From Photobacterium galatheae (GTDB lineage Bacteria; Pseudomonadota; Gammaproteobacteria; Enterobacterales; Vibrionaceae): a stretch of 64,000 nucleotides of DNA. Shown here piece by piece: positions 18,160 to 27,232 of this stretch. Both the position numbers and the translations under genes were made by a program. The notes below the pieces were generated by a model. That model made no database searches and was not told the DNA's origin. It saw nothing but the letters and a program-made list of their open reading frames with translations. Each line of letters starts with the position of its first letter. Position 1 is the stretch's first letter. Location of the stretch: assembly GCF_000695255.1 (NCBI RefSeq), contig NZ_JMIB01000004.1, forward strand, positions 275,039-339,038. Direction: 5' to 3'.

Positions 18160-19377
18160 TTAATCTTCAAGCAGGCGCTGCAGCAGTACCCCGTTGAGCA
18201 TTGCCCGTTTGATCATCGAAAATGCACCAATGGTGGGCTGGGTATATAACTGGGATTCCACAATCGGTAAGGACTGATGGAAAGTCGAAAGAGATTGCGT
18301 TTCGATACAGCGTCGGATTGCTGGGAAGACGATGTCTTTCGCGAGCGTGATATTTCCGGCCACAACAATCTTTTGCGGGTTAAACAGGTTGATCGTCATC
18401 GCCAGGGCTTTGCCTAACTGGTAACCCACTTTCACTAAGGCTTGTGTGGCCAGTTCATCGCCCTGATTTGCCGCTTCACAAATCGCAGGCATGGTCACAT
18501 CTTCCAGCTTTTGCAAGCTGCTTGGATAGCCTTGATCAAGCAGCGCTTTAACGTGACGAATAATCGCAGGGTCGGCAGCGACGGTTTCCAGGCATCCGAA
18601 ATTGCCGCATTGGCACTTATCTCCCAGTGGATCAATTTGAATATGGCCAATTTCGCCCACATTCCGGTTATAACCCAGGAATACCTGGCCATTGACGATG
18701 ATCCCAGCGCCTGTTCCACGGTGAACACTGACAAGAATTGAGTCTCTGCAATCCTGACTTGCGCCAAAGTAGTGTTCGGCCAGCGCCAAACCCCGGATAT
18801 CATTCCCGACAAAACACGACACACCATATTTGTCTGTAATGATATCGGCCAGCGCCAGGGGAGACTCAATTGTAATATTCGGCATGTACTCGACAATCCC
18901 TTTTTCCGGATCGATGAGCCCCGGGAGGGTAATGCCAAATGCGATGAGTTCTTTGAGGATGGACTGATTTGCGCCGATGAATTGGCGGATATGCTCCAAG
19001 AGTCCATCAATGAGTTCTTGCTGATTTGAGTAAGGAAAGTGATGTGCCGTACCGGCCAGACTTTTACCGCTTAAATCGTAAAGGGTCATTTCGATATAAT
19101 CGCGACCCAGCCGGACTGCAATGGAGTGAAAAGGCGCTGACTCTGTGGTGAGTGAAATTGCGCGGCGTCCCCCGGTTGAAGCCTGCTGCGCGACCTCTTT
19201 AATGAGGCCGCGTTCAAGCAATTGGCGGGTAATCTTTGTCACACTGGCTGGCGCTAATTGACTGACGTCTGCCACTTGGATTCGAGATATAGGGCCTTGC
19301 AAGTCAATGAGCCGGTAAACAGCTGCACTATTTAGCTGTTTTACCAGGTCGACATTACCGATTTGTCCGCCAGTCAT
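18160..19377 (-). CDS. nagC: ROK-family transcriptional repressor NagC
   Basis: GlcNAc-6-phosphate-responsive repressor of the nag regulon. It has 405 residues. The N-terminal winged helix-turn-helix is at about 16-75 (ISRIQVADVSQLAPASVTK). The ROK sugar-binding domain follows, with the zinc motif CQCGNFGCLE and a GTGAGIIVNG glycine loop. It is the last gene of nagBAC, two bases after nagA. Operators matching its binding style are found between nagB and nagE. A related Mlc function is possible on sequence alone, but the operon context favours NagC. Confidence 0.95.
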   Translation of the reverse strand: MTGGQIGNVDLVKQLNSAAVYRLIDLQGPISRIQVADVSQLAPASVTKITRQLLERGLIKEVAQQASTGGRRAISLTTESAPFHSIAVRLGRDYIEMTLYDLSGKSLAGTAHHFPYSNQQELIDGLLEHIRQFIGANQSILKELIAFGITLPGLIDPEKGIVEYMPNITIESPLALADIITDKYGVSCFVGNDIRGLALAEHYFGASQDCRDSILVSVHRGTGAGIIVNGQVFLGYNRNVGEIGHIQIDPLGDKCQCGNFGCLETVAADPAIIRHVKALLDQGYPSSLQKLEDVTMPAICEAANQGDELATQALVKVGYQLGKALAMTINLFNPQKIVVAGNITLAKDIVFPAIRRCIETQSLSTFHQSLPIVESQLYTQPTIGAFSMIKRAMLNGVLLQRLLED

Positions 19378-19379
19378 AG

Positions 19380-20516
19380 TTAAGTTTGCTCGTATTTTCC
19401 GTTAACCACTGTCGCCCTGACACGGAAATCACGATCAAAAATAGCCAGGTTAGCCACCATGCCTTTTTTGACAGCCCCCAGTTTCTTGTCCACACCAATG
19501 GCACGGGCAGGGTAAAGGGTAGCCATACGAATCGCTTCGTCCAGGGCGATACCTACATGTTCAACACTGTTCTGAACGGCTTCAATCATCGTCAGTGCTG
19601 AACCGCCAAGTGTGCCGTTTTCATCAACACACTTACCATTTCGGTAATATACTTTCTTACCAACAAAAATAAAGTGATCTATGTCTGCTCCTGCTGGCGC
19701 TGTCGCATCCGTCACAAGAATCAGCTTTTCCCTTTTAATTCTGTGAGCTATACGAATATTGGCATAGTCAACGTGGAAGCCATCAGCAATGATGCCTGTG
19801 TATACCTCAGGCGTATCGTAAATGGCGCCTACCATTCCCGGCTCACGACCGGCAATGGGAGTCATTGCATTGAACAAGTGGGTGCTAAAGGTGATACCAG
19901 CGGCAAAACCTTTGCGAGCTTCTACGTAGGTGGCGTTCGTATGGCCTGCTGAAACCACAATACCGGCATGAGCCAGTTTCTCGATATGTGTCTCGGGTGT
20001 TTGTTCAGGTGCCAGGGTCACTTTGGTGATGATGTCTGCGTTTTCACACAGGAAATCAATCATGTCATCATCTGACCTGCGGATGTGCTCCACACTGTGG
20101 ATGCCTTTTTTCATCACGTTCAGATAGGGCCCTTCAAGGTGAAGGCCTAATGAATGATTTTGATAGCTTTCTTCATATTCACGGGCAGCAAAAACAGCAG
20201 CTCTCATGTCTTCATCAGATGAGGTGATCAGTGTCGGAAGGAAGCTGGTGCAACCTGATTGGAGGTTGGCTTTGTGCATGGTGTGGATGGTCTCTGCTGT
20301 GATTTCATCGTTGAACATCACACCACCACAGCCATTCAACTGAAGATCAATAAAGCCAGGAGACAGATTTGCTCCATCCAGATCCTGGACAGTAATATCA
20401 GCAGGTAGCTTTGCCTCAGGGCATACAGCGTGAATGTTCACTCCGTCAATAATAACAGCGTGGTTATCCAGCACATCGCTCCCGGTAAAAATGCGGCAGT
20501 TGGTCAGCGCGTACAT
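19380..20516 (-). CDS. nagA: N-acetylglucosamine-6-phosphate deacetylase
   Basis: Removes acetate from GlcNAc-6-phosphate to give glucosamine-6-phosphate. It has 378 residues from the ATG at 20516 ([12 protein letters not shown]). An ATG two codons upstream sits too close to its AGGA ribosome-binding site. Amidohydrolase features are [15 protein letters not shown], the metal-binding [24 protein letters not shown] and the catalytic-aspartate segment VTDATAPAG. It lies between nagB (16-base gap) and nagC (2-base gap), and acts directly upstream of NagB in the pathway. Confidence 0.97.
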   Translation of the reverse strand: MYALTNCRIFTGSDVLDNHAVIIDGVNIHAVCPEAKLPADITVQDLDGANLSPGFIDLQLNGCGGVMFNDEITAETIHTMHKANLQSGCTSFLPTLITSSDEDMRAAVFAAREYEESYQNHSLGLHLEGPYLNVMKKGIHSVEHIRRSDDDMIDFLCENADIITKVTLAPEQTPETHIEKLAHAGIVVSAGHTNATYVEARKGFAAGITFSTHLFNAMTPIAGREPGMVGAIYDTPEVYTGIIADGFHVDYANIRIAHRIKREKLILVTDATAPAGADIDHFIFVGKKVYYRNGKCVDENGTLGGSALTMIEAVQNSVEHVGIALDEAIRMATLYPARAIGVDKKLGAVKKGMVANLAIFDRDFRVRATVVNGKYEQT

Positions 20517-20532
20517 GAACATTTCCTATTGA

Positions 20533-21333
20533 TTAAAGGTGTTTGATATTTTCAGCTTCGAGTTCCTGAAAATAGCGGACTGTTTTGACTTTCAGCTCCT
20601 GCGTTGCAGGCTCGTCACAGACAATCAGTGACTTCGGATGTAATTGCAGGGCTGAGACCGTCCAGAGGTGGTTCACACAGCCTTCAACAGCAGCTTCAAG
20701 TGCCAGGGCTTTGTTGTGGCCAGTGACCAGAATCATGATCTCTTCAGCATCCAGCAGTGTGCCCACGCCAATGGTCAAGGCGTATTTAGGAACTTGCGTC
20801 ATATCCCCATCAAAGAAACGAGAGTTTGCGATACGCGTGTCTTCGGTCAGGGTCTTAATTCGGGTGCGTGATGCCAGCGAAGAGGCGGGTTCATTGAAAG
20901 CGATATGGCCATCATTACCAACACCCCCCATGAACAGATGGATTTTTCCGTAAGATTTAATCTTCTCTTCATAACGCTTGCACTCTGCTGCGTGATCATC
21001 TGTATTGCCGTTCAGCAGATTAATATTTTCTTCTTGAATATCAATGTGATTGAAGAAGTTGTTATACATGAAACTGCGGTAAGATTCAGGATGATCTGAA
21101 GGCAGACCGACGTATTCATCCATGTTAAATGTGACCACATGCTTAAAACTTACTTCACCTGCATTATAAAGCTCAATCAGGCGCTTGTAAGTTGCCAGAG
21201 GCGTACCGCCGGTAGGTAGGCCAAGTACGAAAGGACGATCAGCGGTTGGTTTAAATTTGTTAATACGATCAACAATATAACGTGCTGACCACAAACCAAC
21301 TTCTCGTGCATTGTTCAGTGGGATAAGTCTCAC
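20533..21333 (-). CDS. nagB: Glucosamine-6-phosphate deaminase
   Basis: Converts glucosamine-6-phosphate to fructose-6-phosphate and ammonia, feeding glycolysis. It has 266 residues, identical in length to the E. coli enzyme, and begins [20 protein letters not shown]. Signatures are [23 protein letters not shown] with the catalytic aspartate, and [20 protein letters not shown]. It is the first gene of nagBAC and is transcribed divergently from nagE across a 255-base regulatory region. Confidence 0.98.
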   Translation of the reverse strand: MRLIPLNNAREVGLWSARYIVDRINKFKPTADRPFVLGLPTGGTPLATYKRLIELYNAGEVSFKHVVTFNMDEYVGLPSDHPESYRSFMYNNFFNHIDIQEENINLLNGNTDDHAAECKRYEEKIKSYGKIHLFMGGVGNDGHIAFNEPASSLASRTRIKTLTEDTRIANSRFFDGDMTQVPKYALTIGVGTLLDAEEIMILVTGHNKALALEAAVEGCVNHLWTVSALQLHPKSLIVCDEPATQELKVKTVRYFQELEAENIKHL

Positions 21334-21387
21334 GGTAACACCTCGTTGCGTTAAAAGAATACTTGAGAATTTTAGCTTTATATCTGA

Positions 21388-21410
21388 TTTTTTTCGAATG
21401 GTAAAATAAG
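21388..21410. promoter_or_regulatory. Candidate NagC operator near nagB
   Basis: An AT-rich imperfect dyad, TTTTTTTCGAATGGTAAAAT followed by AAG, lies about 55 bases before the nagB start. It resembles NagC boxes, which pair T-rich and A-rich flanks around a GC-containing centre. The match is imperfect. Confidence 0.5.
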
Positions 21411-21453
21411 TTTTATGACCGAGCTAGCAAAATCGGGTAAACACTGCAAGTGC

Positions 21454-21470
21454 TGGTGATTAGGATCACA
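21454..21470. promoter_or_regulatory. CRP-binding site between nagB and nagE
   Basis: TGGTGA-TTAGGA-TCACA matches the CRP consensus TGTGA-N6-TCACA at nine of ten positions. It lies between the two candidate NagC operators, the arrangement known for the E. coli nagE-nagB intergenic region. Confidence 0.75.
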
Positions 21471-21481
21471 AATGATAACGT

Positions 21482-21505
21482 TTTAATTTGCGGGGCGAAA
21501 TTAAA
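21482..21505. promoter_or_regulatory. NagC-type operator near nagE
   Basis: A perfect dyad, TTTAATTT-N8-AAATTAAA with a GC-rich centre, lies about 85 bases before nagE. Together with the box at 21388-21410 it could support a NagC repression loop. Assignment to NagC is by context. Confidence 0.7.
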
Positions 21506-21588
21506 GGCATAAACTGCAACTAACTTAATCGGGTAACTAAAATAAGTTATCTAAACCGCATCTAAGAAAACCATAGGGGGAACTAAGG

Positions 21589-23079
21589 GTGAATATTCTT
21601 GGATACTTTCAAAAAGTAGGTAAGGCGTTGATGGTGCCAGTCGCCACGCTGCCTGCCGCCGCAATACTCATGGGTATCGGTTACTGGATTGATCCAAATG
21701 GCTGGGGGGCAAACAGTGCTCTCGCAGCTTTTTTGATCAAAGCTGGTGGGGCAATTATTGAAAATATGTCAGTGCTGTTTGCTGTTGGTGTGGCTTACGG
21801 TATGTCGAAAGATAAAGATGGTGCAGCGGCATTGTCAGGCTTCGTTGGCTACCTTGTTGTCACCACTCTTTGTTCTCCAGCGGCCGTTGCTCAAATTCAG
21901 GGCATTGACCCAAGCGCAGTTCCTGCGGCATTTGGCAAAATTCAAAATCAGTTCGTTGGTATCTTAGTCGGTATCGTTTCTGCTGAATTGTACAACCGTT
22001 ATTCAGGTGTTGAGCTGCACAAAGCACTGGCTTTCTTCAGTGGTAAGCGTCTGGTTCCGATTCTGACTTCTGTTGCTGGTATCTTCCTGGCATTCATTCT
22101 GATGTACGTATGGCCGCATGTTTATGGTGGTCTGGTTCACTTCGGTGAAGGTATTCAGGGGCTGGGTGATGTTGGCGCGGGTATCTATGCATTCTTCAAC
22201 CGCTTGCTGATCCCTGTTGGTCTGCACCATGCGTTGAACTCAGTCTTCTGGTTCGATGTTGCTGGTATCAATGACCTGCCTAACTTCCTGGGTGGCGCGA
22301 AGTCTATCGCTGATGGTGTGGCGGTTCCGGGGCAAACCGGTATTTACATGGGCGGTTTCTTCCCAATTATGATGTTCGGCCTGCCTGGTGCAGCTCTTGC
22401 GATGTACCACACAGCGAAGCCTGAAAACAAAGAGAAAGTCGCTTCTATCATGATTGCAGCTGCTTTCGCATCTTTCTTCACTGGTGTGACTGAGCCGCTG
22501 GAATTTGCTTTCATGTTCCTGGCGCCTGCGCTGTACGTTGTTCACGCAGTCCTGACTGGTATCTCCGTTTATATTGCAGCAAGCATGCAGTGGATTTCAG
22601 GCTTCGGTTTCTCTGCAGGTATGGTCGATATGGTTCTGCAATCTAAAAACCCGCTGGCGACACAGTGGTATATGCTGATTGTTCAGGGTCTGGTCTTCTT
22701 CGCGCTTTACTATGCAATCTTCCGCTTCGCTATCGTGAAGTTCAACCTGAAGACGCCAGGCCGTGAAGATGCTGATTCTGATGAAGTGCTTGGTGCAGGT
22801 TCACAAGAAACCGGTGAGCTGGCGAAACAGTACCTGAAAGCGTTGGGTGGTCACGGTAACCTGGAAAATATCGATGCCTGTATCACCCGTCTGCGTCTGA
22901 CGCTGAAAGACAGCAGCCTGGCTGACGAGAAGACACTGAAAGCACTGGGTGCAATGGGTGTTGTGAAACTGGGTTCAAATAATCTGCAGGTTATTCTTGG
23001 TCCTCTGGCTGAAATTGTCGCTGGTGAGATGAAGAAAATTCCGGCATCAGAAGACCTGTCTGCGGTAAAACTGCCTTAA
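21589..23079 (+). CDS. nagE: PTS N-acetylglucosamine-specific EIICB transporter
   Basis: Imports and phosphorylates GlcNAc at the inner membrane. It has 496 residues with a GTG start preceded by TAGGGGGA. The EIIC domain (about 1-385) begins MNILGYFQKVGKALMVPVAT and has many membrane helices and the GLHHALNSVFW and GVTEPLEFAFMFLAP signatures. The EIIB domain (about 410-485) carries the phosphorylatable C431 in NIDACITRLRLTLKD. There is no EIIA domain, unlike the 648-residue E. coli NagE, so an EIIA-Glc from elsewhere must donate phosphate. It is divergent from nagBAC and followed by a terminator. Confidence 0.96.
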   Translation: MNILGYFQKVGKALMVPVATLPAAAILMGIGYWIDPNGWGANSALAAFLIKAGGAIIENMSVLFAVGVAYGMSKDKDGAAALSGFVGYLVVTTLCSPAAVAQIQGIDPSAVPAAFGKIQNQFVGILVGIVSAELYNRYSGVELHKALAFFSGKRLVPILTSVAGIFLAFILMYVWPHVYGGLVHFGEGIQGLGDVGAGIYAFFNRLLIPVGLHHALNSVFWFDVAGINDLPNFLGGAKSIADGVAVPGQTGIYMGGFFPIMMFGLPGAALAMYHTAKPENKEKVASIMIAAAFASFFTGVTEPLEFAFMFLAPALYVVHAVLTGISVYIAASMQWISGFGFSAGMVDMVLQSKNPLATQWYMLIVQGLVFFALYYAIFRFAIVKFNLKTPGREDADSDEVLGAGSQETGELAKQYLKALGGHGNLENIDACITRLRLTLKDSSLADEKTLKALGAMGVVKLGSNNLQVILGPLAEIVAGEMKKIPASEDLSAVKLP

Positions 23080-23117
23080 CAGACGGCTCATCTGAGCAAA
23101 AAACAAGTGAAAAGTGA

Positions 23118-23148
23118 GGCCGGCCCAAATGGGCCGGTTTTTTTTCAC
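23118..23148 (+). terminator. nagE terminator
   Basis: The stem CCGGCCC / GGGCCGG around AAAT is followed by eight T residues. Confidence 0.92.
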
Positions 23149-23246
23149 TCTGATCATGAATCAATGCATACTAATTGTTGAGTCATGGCCTGTATTTGTG
23201 GATCATTACAGGTTTGAAGATCCTGTTCGCACACGAGGTGTTATTG

Positions 23247-24908
23247 ATGAGTGAATCTGAAGCTCGTCCAAGCAATTTTATCCGTCAAATTATTGATGCG
23301 GATTTAGCCAGTGGTAAGCACACCAGCGTCCACACACGTTTTCCGCCTGAACCGAATGGTTATTTGCACATCGGTCACGCGAAGTCTATTTGTCTGAACT
23401 TTGGTATCGCTCAGGATTACCAAGGACAATGTAACCTGCGTTTTGATGATACGAACCCGGAAAAAGAAGACATCGAATACGTAGAGTCAATCAAGAAAGA
23501 CGTAAACTGGCTGGGCTTTGAGTGGAGCGGTGAGATTTGCTACTCATCTAACTACTTTGATCAGCTCTATGCGTACGCTCTGGAGCTGATTCAGAAAGGA
23601 CTGGCTTACGTTGATGAACTGACGCCTGAGCAGATGCGTGAATATCGCGGTACGCTGACTGAGCCGGGTAAAGCAAGCCCTTACCGTGATCGTCCGGTTG
23701 AAGAAAACCTGGCACTGTTTGATCAAATGAAGAACGGCGAAGTCGAAGAAGGCAAGATGTCTCTTCGCGCGAAGATCGACATGGCGTCGCCATTTATGGT
23801 CATGCGCGATCCTGTGCTGTACCGTGTTCGTTTTGCAACGCATCATCAAACGGGTGACAAGTGGTGCATTTACCCAATGTACGATTTCACGCACTGTATC
23901 TCTGATGCGCTGGAAAATATTACGCACTCATTGTGTACGCTGGAATTCCAGGATAACCGTCGTTTGTATGACTGGGTGTTGGATAACATCACCATTGAAA
24001 GTCGCCCGCGTCAGTATGAATTCAGCCGTCTGAATCTTGAATATACGGTGATGTCTAAGCGTAAGCTGAACCAGTTGGTCACAGAGAATCTGGTTTCTGG
24101 CTGGGATGATCCGCGTATGCCAACCATCTCAGGCTTACGTCGCCGTGGCTTCACATCAGCTTCGATTCGTGAGTTCTGTAAGCGTATTGGTGTAACGAAG
24201 CAGGAAAACACCATTGAAATGGGCTCTCTGGAATCCTGTATTCGGGATGATCTGAACGAAAATGCACCGCGCGCGATGGCTGTTTTGGATCCAGTGAAAA
24301 TTGTCATTGAAAACTTCGGTGACACGGAAATTCTGAAAGTCGGGAATCACCCGAATAACCCAGAGATGGGTGAGCGTTACGTGCCATTCAGTCGTGAATT
24401 GTATATCGAACGTGAGGACTTCCGTGAGGAAGCCAACAAGAAGTACAAGCGACTGGTACTGGGTAAAGAAGTTCGTCTGCGTGGCGCTTATGTGATTAAG
24501 GCCGAGCGTGTTGAAAAAGATGCGGAAGACAATATCACGACAATCTTCTGTACTTATGATCCTGCGACGCTGGGTAAAAACCCTGAAGATGGTCGCAAGG
24601 TGAAAGGTGTGATTCACTGGGTTTCTGCTGAACAGGCTGTGCCAGCTGAAATTCGTTTGTACGATCGTTTGTTCAACGTGCCAAATCCAGGTGCTGCTGA
24701 CGATTTTGCTGCGACGATTAATCCGGAGTCACTGGTTGTGATGCAAGGCTATGTTGAGCCAAGTCTGGTCAATGCTGAGCCTGAATGTGCTTTCCAGTTT
24801 GAGCGTATGGGTTATTTCTGCGCAGATAATAAAGACTCTTCTGCAGAGCATCTGGTGTTCAACCGTACTGTGGGTCTGCGTGATTCGTGGGCGAAAATTG
24901 CGGATTGA
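23247..24908 (+). CDS. glnS: Glutaminyl-tRNA synthetase
   Basis: Class I aminoacyl-tRNA synthetase charging tRNA-Gln. It has 553 residues from the ATG at 23247 ([17 protein letters not shown]), preceded by GAGGTG six bases upstream. An in-frame extension back to 23175 lacks the family N-terminus. The HIGH-type motif is HIGHAKSIC in [16 protein letters not shown], and the KMSKS-type motif is [10 protein letters not shown]. The C-terminal anticodon-binding barrels end in the GLRDSWAKI segment. It is a single-gene unit between the nagE terminator and the glnS/fur terminator. Confidence 0.98.
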   Translation: MSESEARPSNFIRQIIDADLASGKHTSVHTRFPPEPNGYLHIGHAKSICLNFGIAQDYQGQCNLRFDDTNPEKEDIEYVESIKKDVNWLGFEWSGEICYSSNYFDQLYAYALELIQKGLAYVDELTPEQMREYRGTLTEPGKASPYRDRPVEENLALFDQMKNGEVEEGKMSLRAKIDMASPFMVMRDPVLYRVRFATHHQTGDKWCIYPMYDFTHCISDALENITHSLCTLEFQDNRRLYDWVLDNITIESRPRQYEFSRLNLEYTVMSKRKLNQLVTENLVSGWDDPRMPTISGLRRRGFTSASIREFCKRIGVTKQENTIEMGSLESCIRDDLNENAPRAMAVLDPVKIVIENFGDTEILKVGNHPNNPEMGERYVPFSRELYIEREDFREEANKKYKRLVLGKEVRLRGAYVIKAERVEKDAEDNITTIFCTYDPATLGKNPEDGRKVKGVIHWVSAEQAVPAEIRLYDRLFNVPNPGAADDFAATINPESLVVMQGYVEPSLVNAEPECAFQFERMGYFCADNKDSSAEHLVFNRTVGLRDSWAKIAD

Positions 24909-24950
24909 TGCATTTCAGGCTGGCTCTGTCAGCCTGAATTTGCGTGTAAT

Positions 24951-24981
24951 AAAAAACCAGCCTTCAAGGCTGGTTTTTTTA
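24951..24981. terminator. Bidirectional terminator between glnS and fur
   Basis: The stem AAAAACCAGCC / GGCTGGTTTTT has an A-run before and a T-run after, serving glnS and the converging fur. A second hairpin, TTCAGGCTG / CAGCCTGAA, lies just upstream at 24914-24938. Confidence 0.9.
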
Positions 24982-24997
24982 ATTGGTGCTGAGACGG

Positions 24998-25447
24998 TTA
25001 CTTCTTCTCGTTGTGAAGACTTTCATCTTTGTTGCAATCACCCGCAGTGCAATGACCATACAGATATAAACTGTGGTTTGTCAGGCGAATATTGTAGCTT
25101 TCAGCAATCTGCTTTTGTCGTTCTTCGATGAGATCATCAGAAAATTCAATGACTTTTCCACAGTCCAGGCATACAAGGTGATCATGGTGATGTTGGGTCG
25201 ACAGTTCAAAAACTGACTTGCCGCCTTCAAAGTGGTGCCGAGTGACAATGCCTGCATCATCAAACTGGTTCAGTACGCGGTAAACAGTGGCCAGGCCAAT
25301 CTCTTCACCAATATCGATCAACTTCTTGTACAAATCTTCAGCACTGATGTGTTGACATTCAGGATTCTGAAGTACTTCCAAAATTTTCAGGCGCGGAAGT
25401 GTGACTTTGAGTCCTGCTTGTTTAAGTGCTTGGTTGTTATCTGACAT
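24998..25447 (-). CDS. fur: Ferric uptake regulator Fur
   Basis: Iron-dependent repressor of uptake and iron-metabolism genes. It has 149 residues. The N-terminal winged helix is seen in KQAGLKVTLPRLKILEVLQ and ATVYRVLNQFDDAGIV. The metal-binding and dimerisation half has HHHDH (residues 86-90), C93-x-x-C96 (CLDCGK) and a second GHCTAGDC cysteine pair near the C-terminus. A good AAAGGAAA ribosome-binding site precedes the ATG. A short reading frame overlaps the start codon from upstream (25437-25517). It converges on glnS. Confidence 0.98.
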   Translation of the reverse strand: MSDNNQALKQAGLKVTLPRLKILEVLQNPECQHISAEDLYKKLIDIGEEIGLATVYRVLNQFDDAGIVTRHHFEGGKSVFELSTQHHHDHLVCLDCGKVIEFSDDLIEERQKQIAESYNIRLTNHSLYLYGHCTAGDCNKDESLHNEKK

Positions 25448-25517
25448 TCGAGTTTCCTTTGGCTAGCCGTAACATTGAAAATGGAGGGTTACGGTAGTCT
25501 TTCGCATATCTGTTCAT
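25437..25517 (-). CDS. uof-like short upstream reading frame overlapping fur
   Basis: Twenty-six codons starting at ATG 25517 and ending in a TAA that lies inside the third and fourth codons of fur. The peptide ends KGNSNVR. E. coli has a short frame, uof, in the same place; its translation is coupled to fur and is the target of the small RNA RyhB. Two cautions apply: no clear ribosome-binding site precedes the ATG, and a TATAAT overlaps it (25516-25521), which might be the fur -10 element and would then exclude the ATG from the transcript. Confidence 0.4.
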   Translation of the reverse strand: MNRYAKDYRNPPFSMLRLAKGNSNVR

Positions 25518-25650
25518 TATAAGTGACGACAGCACAACAATAAACCTTAATGCCGAATGGGTCTAGGAAACTTGTGACTTTTATTCGCTTGATATAAATG
25601 TTAAAAAAGTGATCTATACTCATCGTACCAGATCATAAGGAAGTGAACGT

Positions 25651-26166
25651 GTGAATCGATTCTACAAGCCGGGCATTGTGAAATTTGCCCTGAATATTTG
25701 GCCACCTTTCTGGGGGGCAGGCATCCGCATCCGCCATATCAGTGAGGACTTTCGGCATGTAGAGATTTGCCTCAAGCTTCGCTGGTGGAATAAAAATGCA
25801 AACCGAACACAGTATGGCGGAAGTATCTTCTCGCTGACCGATCCTGTTTATGCATTGATGCTTATGGGAATTCTCGGAAAAGAATACTATGTCTGGGATA
25901 AGCAGGCAGAAGTGAATTTTCTGAAACCGGGCCAGACAGATTTAACGGCTGTGTTTACCATTTCAGATCAGTATGTCGATGAAATCAGACGTTCGACGGC
26001 GTCTGGTGAAAAGTTTTTCCCTGAGTTTATTGTGCATGTCATGGATGCCAAAGAGGAGGTCGTAGCTCAGGTGAAGCGGGTACTTTACGTAAGAAAAAAA
26101 CCGCAATATCGGGGAGATGAGTCCGAAACGGCACAGGATAGAAATGAGACTCTGGTGAACGAATAA
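25651..26166 (+). CDS. DUF4442 domain protein, hotdog-fold thioesterase-like
   Basis: Protein of 171 residues with a GTG start preceded by AAGGAAG. The sequence MNRFYKPGIVKFALNIWPPFWGAGIRI and the following RWWNKNANRTQYGGSIFSLTDPVYALML fit the DUF4442 family, which is related to hotdog-fold thioesterases of the YiiD C-terminal type. No substrate is known to me. No signal peptide is seen, so it should be cytosolic. It is divergent from fur and converges on fldA, with a shared terminator. A TATACT at 25615-25620 may be its -10 element. Confidence 0.75.
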   Translation: MNRFYKPGIVKFALNIWPPFWGAGIRIRHISEDFRHVEICLKLRWWNKNANRTQYGGSIFSLTDPVYALMLMGILGKEYYVWDKQAEVNFLKPGQTDLTAVFTISDQYVDEIRRSTASGEKFFPEFIVHVMDAKEEVVAQVKRVLYVRKKPQYRGDESETAQDRNETLVNE

Positions 26167-26194
26167 TAAAAAACGCGCATCAGCGCGTTTTTTG
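26167..26194. terminator. Bidirectional terminator between the DUF4442 gene and fldA
   Basis: The stem AAAAACGCGC / GCGCGTTTTTT around a short loop has A- and T-runs on its two sides and lies between converging genes. Confidence 0.88.
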
Positions 26195-26213
26195 AATTTG
26201 ACGAATGTGTTGT

Positions 26214-26741
26214 TTAGTCAGCAAGTTCTGCCAGACACATTTCTTCGTAGATTTGTTTCACCCACTTTTCAACACGCTCATCCGTTAGTTCGGGCTGACG
26301 ATCTTCATCAATACACAGACCGACGAAGTGACTGTCGTCGACCAAGGCTTTTGAAGCTTCAAATTCATAGCCTTCAGTTGGGAAATGACCCACAATCACG
26401 GCACCACGTCCTTCCACGATGTCACGAACTGTACCCATCGCATCACAGAAGTACTCGGCGTAATCTTCCTGATCACCACAGCCAAAAATTGCGACCAGTT
26501 TATTTTCGAAATCAATGCCTTCCAGCTCAGGGAAGAAGTCATCCCAGTCGCATTGTGCTTCACCGTAGTACCAGGTCGGGATGCCTAGCAGCAGCAGGTC
26601 GAAGTTTTCAATATCTTCTTTGCTGCTCTTAGCAATGTCTTTGACTTCAACCAGGTTTTTACCCAGCTGTTTTTGGATCATTTTAGCGACGGCTTCAGTG
26701 TTACCTGTGTCGCTACCAAAGAAGAGTCCTACACTCGCCAT
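26214..26741 (-). CDS. fldA: Flavodoxin FldA
   Basis: FMN-containing electron carrier of the long-chain type, 175 residues. The phosphate-binding loop GSDTGNTEAVAKM is at residues 9-21. The FMN ring-stacking regions are IPTWYYGEAQCDWDDFF and FGCGDQEDYAEYFCDA. It lies next to fur, as in E. coli, which suits its role as a substitute for ferredoxin in low iron. A 51-codon reading frame ends eight bases before its start and could be translationally coupled to it. Confidence 0.97.
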   Translation of the reverse strand: MASVGLFFGSDTGNTEAVAKMIQKQLGKNLVEVKDIAKSSKEDIENFDLLLLGIPTWYYGEAQCDWDDFFPELEGIDFENKLVAIFGCGDQEDYAEYFCDAMGTVRDIVEGRGAVIVGHFPTEGYEFEASKALVDDSHFVGLCIDEDRQPELTDERVEKWVKQIYEEMCLAELAD

Positions 26742-26749
26742 AGTAGAGA

Positions 26750-26905
26750 TTACCCGTGTTTAAGTTGTTGGCCGCCAGCTATGGCTAACGGCATCAGAAA
26801 ATGAACAGGCTGTCGGTCACTGTGGTGTTTATTACGCGCCTGAATTGATTCGTTGCAGCGATAGTGGCGTCGATTTTTGATGAACCAGAGTGATGACACT
26901 TTCAT
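26750..26905 (-). CDS. Possible small protein (51 aa) upstream of fldA
   Basis: The frame runs from ATG 26905 to TAA 26750-26752 and ends eight bases before fldA; its stop overlaps the likely fldA ribosome-binding site (GGGTAA). It encodes a basic peptide beginning MKVSSLWFIKNRRHYRCNES. It sits in line with the DUF2788 gene and fldA on the same strand, so a transcript reading through it is likely. No strong ribosome-binding site is seen before its ATG and I know no homologue, so it may be a leader peptide or a chance frame. Confidence 0.35.
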   Translation of the reverse strand: MKVSSLWFIKNRRHYRCNESIQARNKHHSDRQPVHFLMPLAIAGGQQLKHG

Positions 26906-26944
26906 GTTTCGCTTTAGCTGAAGAAAGCAAGAAACGTTCGGTAT

Positions 26945-27166
26945 TTAACCGATGCCGACGCCTTCCATCGTGAATTGAATCACACCTTTAGATATGAATC
27001 CGAAGCACCCTAAAAACAAGACCAGCCAGACGATTTTACGACCAAACGGAGGCACGTTGCCTTGCTTGAGGACATCTTTGATTGCCATACCAATGAAAAA
27101 GAAGATAGCAGCGAACAATAAATCCAGTCCAACTGATTCCAGCAGGTCCATGTGCTCGTATAACAT
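26945..27166 (-). CDS. DUF2788-type small inner-membrane protein
   Basis: Seventy-three residues from the ATG at 27166, preceded by GAAGGAGAAA. An in-frame start at 27190 would precede that ribosome-binding site. Two membrane segments are evident: LDLLFAAIFFFIGMAI (about residues 12-28) and IVWLVLFLGCFGFISKGVIQ (about 45-64), separated by a short charged loop KDVLKQGNVPPFGRK. This fits the small DUF2788 family found in Vibrionaceae near ybfF and fldA. Function is unknown. Confidence 0.75.
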   Translation of the reverse strand: MLYEHMDLLESVGLDLLFAAIFFFIGMAIKDVLKQGNVPPFGRKIVWLVLFLGCFGFISKGVIQFTMEGVGIG

Positions 27167-27232
27167 CTGTTTCTCCTTCGCAAGTATCAATCTTGCATCC
27201 GGCGCGCACTATAGCATAGTGTGCTGGGCGTG

